Shown here piece by piece: positions 5,815-10,297 of a stretch of DNA of 10,297 nt. The position numbers and the translations under genes are program-made. Source of the stretch: an uncultured Clostridia bacterium. Lineage in GTDB: Bacteria > Bacillota > Clostridia > TANB77 > CAG-508. Positions within the stretch are counted from its first letter, which is position 1; each line of letters starts with the position of its first letter. Where the stretch lies: assembly GCA_947631725.1 (NCBI GenBank), contig CANRML010000043.1:1-10297 (forward strand), read 5' to 3'. Below the pieces are notes generated by a model. The model did not search any database and was not told the origin of the DNA. It was given only the letters and a program-made list of their open reading frames with translations.

Positions 5815-6312
5815 CTATTTATTTTCTTTTGTTTTTATTTTTTCTTTTATTCTATTTTCGATTGGTCTTTTCCAAGCTGTGTACCAATAATCTTTTGAAT
5901 TTATAGGGTCAACTAATATAGTATGCATTTTACATCTATTTCCACCTAATATGTCAGTAAATAATTGATCTCCGATTACTGCTATTTCTTCTGGCTTTAT
6001 TTCAAATTCTTTTTGTATTTTTAAAAATCCTCTTTTTAAAGGTTTCATAGCAAAATTTCGATATGGTATTTCTAATTTATTTGCTACCTTTTCTACTTTT
6101 GCTTTATTATTTGTATTTGATAAAATATATAATTTTATTCCTTGTGCTTTTAGATTTTCTGCCCATTTTATAATATCATTTGACAGATTTTCATAATAGT
6201 CAATTAGGGTATTATCAACATCTAAAATTAATATCTTTATTTTATTTTCTAATAAATAATTTATTGTAATATCCTCTACTTTTGAAAAATACCCTTTTGG
6301 ATATATACTCAT
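5815..6312 (-). CDS. yqeG: YqeG family HAD-superfamily (IIIA) phosphatase
   Basis: 165 residues, a soluble single-domain HAD phosphatase without a large cap. Motif I is DVDNTL (31-36), with Asp31 the likely nucleophile and Asp33 the acid/base. Motif II is ILSNT (63-67), motif III Lys90 in MKPLKRG, and motif IV VIGDQLFTD (112-120) with Asp115 and Asp120 for magnesium. The opening YPKGYFSKV and the sequence GDQLFTDILGGNR are typical of YqeG. The physiological substrate is unknown; in many Bacillota the gene sits beside the ribosome-assembly GTPase yqeH, which is not seen here. AAAGGGGG precedes the ATG. It is the first gene of the operon, 66 nt from pheT, behind a consensus promoter. Confidence 0.93.
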   Translation of the reverse strand: MSIYPKGYFSKVEDITINYLLENKIKILILDVDNTLIDYYENLSNDIIKWAENLKAQGIKLYILSNTNNKAKVEKVANKLEIPYRNFAMKPLKRGFLKIQKEFEIKPEEIAVIGDQLFTDILGGNRCKMHTILVDPINSKDYWYTAWKRPIENRIKEKIKTKENK

Positions 6313-6345
6313 AATATCCCCCTTTAATTGTTCAAGTTCTTTATT

Positions 6346-6374
6346 ATCTTATCAATACAAATATTTTTTGTCAA
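6346..6374 (-). promoter_or_regulatory. Strong promoter of the yqeG-efp operon
   Basis: On the minus strand TTGACA (6369-6374, perfect), a 17-nt spacer ending in TGA, and TAAGAT (6346-6351), an extended -10. It starts five bases after the pheT stop codon, with no terminator between. Confidence 0.88.
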
Positions 6375-6378
6375 GGCA

Positions 6379-8820
6379 TTATTTTCTTAATTCTGCACCT
6401 ACTTGTTTTTCTAATTCTTCTGTAATTGAATTCATTATATTATTTACTTCTTCGTCTTGTAATGTTTTATTTTTATCTCTAAATTTTAGACTATATGCAA
6501 TACTTTTTTTATTTTCGCCAAGCTTACTATCACGATAAATATCAAACAATTCTAAGCTTTCTAATAATTTTTTTGCCTTTTTTGTTATAAGTTTTTCAAT
6601 TTGTCCTACTTCTACTTCTTCATTTACAATAATTGCAATATCTCTTTCTACTGCTGGGAATTTTGGTACTTCTACATATTTTTTATTTTTCTTTGAATAT
6701 TTTACAACTTTAGTAATATTTAATTCTGCTAAATAAACTCTTTGGTTAATTTCATAATTTAATAGTACCTCTGGATGAACCTCTCCTAATGTAGCAATTA
6801 TATCTCTTCCAACTACTAAATTTGCACATCTACCTGGATGATATGATTGATTTGATTTTTCTTTTTCGATATCGTAGTGACTTACTGCAATTTGTTCTAA
6901 AATATTTTCCATTAGTCCTTTTAATTTATAGAAATCTATATATTCACCATACATACCTATTGTTAAAATTGTTTCTTCTGATGGTACTTCTCCACTTTCT
7001 ACTTTTCCATCTATGTTTTGATATCTTCTAGATATATCAAATAAATATGCTTCTTTATTCTTTTTGTTAATATTTGTTTTTATTGTTGCAAGCATACTTG
7101 GAATAGTAGATGGTCTCATATATTTATAGTCATCATTTAATGGATTTGTTAAACAAATTGCTAATTTTTTAACTTCTGGTGATATATTAGATTTATCTAA
7201 TTCTTTTTCATTTATAAATCCATATGTATATATTTCAGATAATCCATTATTTTGCAAAGTTTCTAATATCTTATCTTGAATTTTTTGTTCTTTTGTCTTT
7301 AATCCTATTGTTGTATCTGCTTTAATTAAAGTTGTATCTAATTTATCATATCCATAAAATCTAGCAATTTCTTCTGCCAAATCTGCTCTTTGTTCAATAT
7401 CTTGTCTAAAATATGGTGGTATAGCAATATCATTTTCTACTTTTATTTCTAGGTTTTCTAATATTTTTATCATTTCTTGTTTTGTAATATTAGTTCCTAA
7501 TAATTGATTTATTTTCTCTGGTTCTAATTTTATTTTATTTACTTTTTGCTTTGTTGGATATTTGTCAATTTTTCCTTCGATAGCTTCTCCAGCGCCTAAT
7601 AGTTCTACTAATTGCACTGCTCTATTAACTGCTCTTAAAGCATTTTCTGGTGATAAACCTTTTTCAAATCTTGAAGAACTTTCTGTTCTTAATCCTACTT
7701 TTTTTGAAGTTTTTCTAACTGCTCCTCCATAAAATACTGCTGATTCAAATACAACTGTTTTTGTATCATTTTCTATTTCAGAGTTTAATCCACCCATAAC
7801 ACCAGCAATAGCGACAGCTTTATTTTTATCTGCTATGACTAAATCTTCTTCATTTAATTCTCTTTCGACTTCGTCCAATGTTGTTATTTTTTCTCCATTT
7901 TTTGCTCTTCTAACAGTAATATGTTTGCCTTCAATAGATTCAATATCAAAAGCATGCATTGGTTGCCCCATTTCTAGCATTACATAATTTGTAATATCTA
8001 CTATGTTGTTAATACTTCTCATTCCACAAGCTTTTAACCTTCTAGTCAACCATTTTGGAGATGGACCAATTTTAACATTTTTTACTAGTCTTGCAATATA
8101 TCTATAGCAAAGGTCTGGTGCTTGTATTTCAACTGTTAGCCCTTCTATTTCTTCTTTATCTTGGATTTTTTTACTTATTTCATCTATATTTTTTCTTGGA
8201 TTTTTAAATGTTTTTTTCAAAGCTACTGCTGTTTCTCTTCCTAACCCTTCAATTGATAAACAATCTGGTCTATTAGGTGTAATTTCAAAATCAATTACAT
8301 CTTCTTTTAATTCTAATATTTCAACAATATCTTTTCCTAGATTTTTCTCAAAGTCAATATCAGGTAATGCCTTTATTCCTTCACTATCTCTTTGTAAAAT
8401 CATAATTCCATTTTCAATTTGATTAGGAAAATCATGTAATCCTATTCCTAATTCACCAACAGAACACATCATTCCACAAGAAGATACTCCACGTAATAGT
8501 CCTGTTTTTATATGTACCCCATTTGGTAAATCTGCTCCATCTTTAGCAATTGGTACTATATCTCCTTCTTTAATATTAGGTGCACCTGTAACAATTTGTA
8601 ATATTTCGTCTCCTACATCTACTTTGGTAACTAATAGATGATCTGAATCCTGGTGTTTTTCAATTTCTAAAATTTTTCCTACTACTACATTTTTAATATC
8701 TTTTCCAGTTTCATCAATAGTTTCCACTTTTTGTCCCGCCATTGTTAGGATATCTCCTAACTCAATTGTATTAACATCAATTTCACTATATTCTTCTAAC
8801 CATTCTCTACTTGCTTTCAT
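6379..8820 (-). CDS. pheT: Phenylalanine--tRNA ligase, beta subunit
   Basis: Beta chain of the alpha2beta2 PheRS, cytoplasmic; 813 residues, the usual length. Domains in order: N-terminal segment, EMAP/OB-type tRNA-binding domain (about 40-150, with TGAPNIKEGD), B3/4 editing domain (about 210-385, which removes mischarged Tyr), B5 domain (about 425-490, with FRQDIEQRADLAEEIARFYG), the non-catalytic class II-like core (about 500-705, with HPGRCA at 661-666), and the ferredoxin-like anticodon-binding domain (about 718-812, starting VPKFPAVERDIA). The start is set by AAGGAGGT, which overlaps the pheS stop codon (TAAGGAGGT), a sign of translational coupling that keeps the subunits balanced. Transcribed from the T-box-controlled pheS promoter. 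It appears intact. Confidence 0.98.
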   Translation of the reverse strand: MKASREWLEEYSEIDVNTIELGDILTMAGQKVETIDETGKDIKNVVVGKILEIEKHQDSDHLLVTKVDVGDEILQIVTGAPNIKEGDIVPIAKDGADLPNGVHIKTGLLRGVSSCGMMCSVGELGIGLHDFPNQIENGIMILQRDSEGIKALPDIDFEKNLGKDIVEILELKEDVIDFEITPNRPDCLSIEGLGRETAVALKKTFKNPRKNIDEISKKIQDKEEIEGLTVEIQAPDLCYRYIARLVKNVKIGPSPKWLTRRLKACGMRSINNIVDITNYVMLEMGQPMHAFDIESIEGKHITVRRAKNGEKITTLDEVERELNEEDLVIADKNKAVAIAGVMGGLNSEIENDTKTVVFESAVFYGGAVRKTSKKVGLRTESSSRFEKGLSPENALRAVNRAVQLVELLGAGEAIEGKIDKYPTKQKVNKIKLEPEKINQLLGTNITKQEMIKILENLEIKVENDIAIPPYFRQDIEQRADLAEEIARFYGYDKLDTTLIKADTTIGLKTKEQKIQDKILETLQNNGLSEIYTYGFINEKELDKSNISPEVKKLAICLTNPLNDDYKYMRPSTIPSMLATIKTNINKKNKEAYLFDISRRYQNIDGKVESGEVPSEETILTIGMYGEYIDFYKLKGLMENILEQIAVSHYDIEKEKSNQSYHPGRCANLVVGRDIIATLGEVHPEVLLNYEINQRVYLAELNITKVVKYSKKNKKYVEVPKFPAVERDIAIIVNEEVEVGQIEKLITKKAKKLLESLELFDIYRDSKLGENKKSIAYSLKFRDKNKTLQDEEVNNIMNSITEELEKQVGAELRK

Positions 8821-8831
8821 TTTTTACCTCC

Positions 8832-9851
8832 TTAAAATTGTTTTAAAAATCTAACGTCATTTTCAAATAATAGTCTCATATCTTCTATTCCAAATTTTGC
8901 CATAGCAATTCTCTCTACTCCAAAACCAAATGCAAAACCTGTATATTCTTCTGGGTCTATTCCACAATTTCTTAATACATTAGGATGTACCATCCCACAG
9001 CCTAATAATTCTATCCAGCCTTCTCCTTTGCATACTTTACATCCTTTTCCTCCACACACAAAGCATGATACATCTGCTTCTGCTGATGGCTCTGTGAAAG
9101 GAAAATGATGTGGTCTAAATCTTATTTTTGTGTTTTCACCTAAACATTTTTTAGCAAACATCTCTAGTGTTCCTTTTAAGTCTGTCATTGCAATATTTTT
9201 ATCTACAACTAGACCTTCTACTTGATGGAATACTGGTGAATGTGTTGCATCTACAGTATCAGAACGATATACTGTACCTGGGCATATTATTTTAATTGGT
9301 GGCTTTTGTTTTTCCATTACTCTTGCTTGTACTGGTGATGTTTGACTTCTTAATATAATATTATCTGTGATATAGAAGGTGTCTTGTAAATCTCTTGATG
9401 GATGGTCTGCTGGTGCATTTAGCTGGTCAAAGTTATAGAAGGTTTTTTCTACTTCTGGTCCATCTGCTATTTGATATCCCATCCCCAAAAATATTTCTTC
9501 TACCTCATTGATAATTTGTGTAATTGGGTGAATTGAACCTAATTTTGTTTTTTTGCTTGGTTCTGTTACATCTATATTTTCTGTTTTCAATCTTTCATTT
9601 AAAGCTTCTGTCTCTAATAGTTTTTCTTTTTCAGCAAATTTTTCCTCTAATAAATCTCTTACTTCATTTACTAGTTTTCCTATTAAAGGTCTTTCTTCTG
9701 CTGATAATCCTCCCATCCCTCTTAAAACTGTTGTTAATTCACCTTTTTTTCCTAAGTATTTTACTTTGATGTCTTGTAAATTTTTTTGATCTTTTGCATC
9801 ACTAATTTCTTTAATTGATGCATTTTTAATTTGTTCAATTTGCTCTTTCAT
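8832..9851 (-). CDS. pheS: Phenylalanine--tRNA ligase, alpha (catalytic) subunit
   Basis: Catalytic chain of PheRS that activates phenylalanine and charges tRNA-Phe; 339 residues, normal length. Residues 1-90 form the N-terminal coiled-coil arm that holds the tRNA. The class II core follows with motif 1 around SIHPITQIINEVEEIFLGMG (106-125), the loop DHPSRDLQDTFY (149-160), motif 2 with YRSDTVDATHSPVFHQVEG (195-213), FRPHHFPFTEPS (245-256) and motif 3 GFGVERIAM (309-317). Four cysteines (263, 266, 271, 274), in CFVCGGKGCKVCKG, form the zinc-type knuckle common in bacterial PheS. ATG 9851 has GGGAG eight bases upstream. First gene of pheST, directly after the phenylalanine T-box. Confidence 0.98.
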   Translation of the reverse strand: MKEQIEQIKNASIKEISDAKDQKNLQDIKVKYLGKKGELTTVLRGMGGLSAEERPLIGKLVNEVRDLLEEKFAEKEKLLETEALNERLKTENIDVTEPSKKTKLGSIHPITQIINEVEEIFLGMGYQIADGPEVEKTFYNFDQLNAPADHPSRDLQDTFYITDNIILRSQTSPVQARVMEKQKPPIKIICPGTVYRSDTVDATHSPVFHQVEGLVVDKNIAMTDLKGTLEMFAKKCLGENTKIRFRPHHFPFTEPSAEADVSCFVCGGKGCKVCKGEGWIELLGCGMVHPNVLRNCGIDPEEYTGFAFGFGVERIAMAKFGIEDMRLLFENDVRFLKQF

Positions 9852-9884
9852 ATGATCTTCTCCCTTCTTTTTTAGACAAAATGC

Positions 9885-9923
9885 AAAAAATCCATTTTGC
9901 CCTTGTTATAGGACGAAATGGAT
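9885..9923 (-). terminator. Regulated terminator of the phenylalanine T-box
   Basis: On the minus strand ATCCATTT-CGTCCT, a 6-nt loop, then AGGGC-AAAATGGAT form a long hairpin, followed by TTTTTT. CGTCCT in the 5' arm is the strand that pairs with AGG of the T-box core in the antiterminator. Confidence 0.88.
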
Positions 9924-10094
9924 GTTATTCCGTGGTACCACCTATATTTATTAGTTTATTCAAAACTAACCTCTTGACAGCTATAACGAGCTTACCCGCT
10001 TCCTCCTACTTTTTTATTTCAAAGAAAGACTAAAAAAGTGAAATTTCAATCAATGCTACCAAATGGCTTCCAGCCTATGGCCATTTTCTCTAGT
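9885..10094 (-). promoter_or_regulatory. T-box leader sensing uncharged tRNA-Phe (specifier UUC)
   Basis: The core AGGTGGTACCACGG is at 9930-9943 (minus strand). Its bulge TGGT is complementary to ACCA, as expected for tRNA-Phe with discriminator A. Stem I is closed by ACTAGAGA (10087-10094) with TTTTTAGT (10029-10036) and extended by AATGGC (10080-10085) with GCCATT (10062-10067). The specifier UUC lies at 10040-10042, followed by A and the closing helix, matching phenylalanine and the pheS gene downstream. Between Stem I and the core lies GC-richer sequence of the Stem II/IIA-IIB type (about 9975-10015), then Stem III as TTAGTTT/AAACTAA (9951-9969). Unlike the glycine leader it appears to carry the full set of elements. 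Confidence 0.93.
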
Positions 10095-10140
10095 TAGTAG
10101 TTATTCATCAATCTACTTTGCTTTTTATTGTGTTTGCATT

Positions 10141-10169
10141 ATTATATCATAAAAGAAACATCTTTTCAA
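10141..10169 (-). promoter_or_regulatory. Promoter of the phe T-box / pheST operon
   Basis: On the minus strand TTGAAA (10164-10169), a 17-nt spacer ending in TGA, and TATAAT (10141-10146, perfect) as an extended -10. The transcript should start near 10134, about 40 nt before Stem I of the T-box. Confidence 0.88.
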
Positions 10170-10180
10170 GCTTTTTTTCA

Positions 10181-10197
10181 TAAAATCATTGATTTTA
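10181..10197. repeat. Perfect 8+1+8 palindrome upstream of the phe promoter
   Basis: TAAAATCA (10181-10188), one T, and TGATTTTA (10190-10197). It lies about 11 nt upstream of the -35 of the pheST promoter. It could be an operator or chance in AT-rich DNA; neither strand has a T run right after it, so it is not a convincing terminator. Confidence 0.4.
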
Positions 10198-10234
10198 CAT
10201 AAAAGAAACACCCGAGTTTGCCACCCGAGTTTGC
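10187..10234. repeat. Repeat cluster: second copy of promoter segment plus tandem 13-mer
   Basis: The 24 nt at 10187-10210 match the 24 nt at 10137-10160 (the -10 region of the phe promoter) at 19 positions, with 13 identical in a row (CATAAAAGAAACA), offset by exactly 50 nt. Directly adjoining is a perfect tandem repeat of CACCCGAGTTTGC (10209-10221 and 10222-10234), which is GC-rich against its surroundings. No gene is recognisable in 10170-10297. Confidence 0.7.
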
Positions 10235-10264
10235 CACTTAACGAATAAATTTTTTTAGTTTTTT

Positions 10265-10287
10265 GCAAGTAAATACTTGCTTTTTTT
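10265..10287 (+). terminator. Terminator-like hairpin without an obvious gene
   Basis: GCAAGT (10265-10270) and ACTTGC (10275-10280) around a 4-nt loop, followed by seven T on the plus strand. No plus-strand gene precedes it in this region, so it is either the end of a small unannotated transcript, an operator-like palindrome, or coding sequence of a minus-strand gene entering from the right. Confidence 0.3.
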
Positions 10288-10297
10288 GTACTTTATT

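Noticed and set aside
9524..9789. Plus-strand Leu/Phe-rich and Ser/Phe-rich frames opposite pheS
   Set aside because: They are reverse-strand shadows of the Lys/Glu-rich coiled coil of PheS, overlap each other and have no family features.
10209..10234. CRISPR-like repeat
   Set aside because: Just two abutting 13-nt copies without spacers, which is a tandem duplication.
10238..10297. C-terminal ends of a possible minus-strand gene entering from the right edge
   Set aside because: Two minus-strand frames stay open to the edge and stop at 10255-10257 or 10238-10240, but only about 13 to 20 codons are visible and no family can be recognised, so no gene is called.

Overview
The window is AT-rich DNA from a low-GC, endospore-forming Bacillota, most likely an anaerobe of class Clostridia. 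The grounds are a minor spore protein of the SspH family, two tRNA-sensing T-box leaders in front of aminoacyl-tRNA synthetase genes, strong GGAGG ribosome binding sites, an encoded CCA end on the tRNA, a dimeric-type glycyl-tRNA synthetase, and a yqeG / A24 peptidase / M24 peptidase / efp gene order of a kind seen in Clostridia. The species cannot be told from this sequence. No mobile element, phage gene or CRISPR array is visible.

Layout. Positions 1-360 hold the end of something upstream (a small terminator-like hairpin) and then sspH on the plus strand. A shared terminator separates sspH from the convergent glyQS. Reading leftward on the minus strand from about 2113 there is a tRNA-Trp promoter, tRNA-Trp(CCA), a compact glycine T-box leader with specifier GGA, and glyQS. 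Divergent from the tRNA is a plus-strand gene for a membrane-anchored M23 peptidase (2221-2802). It has its own extended -10 promoter and a near-perfect Shine-Dalgarno sequence, but apparently an AUU start codon. It ends at a bidirectional terminator (2805-2830).

From 6374 leftward runs a five-gene minus-strand operon: yqeG (HAD phosphatase), an A24 prepilin peptidase, an M24 aminopeptidase, efp (with an extra internal promoter) and an uncharacterised Cys-rich zinc-ribbon protein that ends at the same bidirectional terminator. Upstream lies pheS-pheT (8832-9851 and 6379-8820), headed by a full phenylalanine T-box with specifier UUC and a consensus promoter. No terminator is seen between pheT and the yqeG promoter, so some read-through is possible. 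The last 130 bases at the right edge hold no identifiable gene but contain several repeats.

How it works together. Most of the window serves translation: charging of tRNA-Gly and tRNA-Phe, each sensed by its own T-box, a tRNA-Trp gene, and EF-P for proline stretches. Around this sit a peptidase that removes N-terminal residues before proline, a small phosphatase family linked to ribosome biology, and surface or spore functions (M23, A24, SspH). The window is largely ordinary housekeeping. The points worth a second look are the probable AUU start of the M23 gene, the tRNA-Trp placed directly in front of a glycine T-box, and the repeated segment upstream of the phe promoter.
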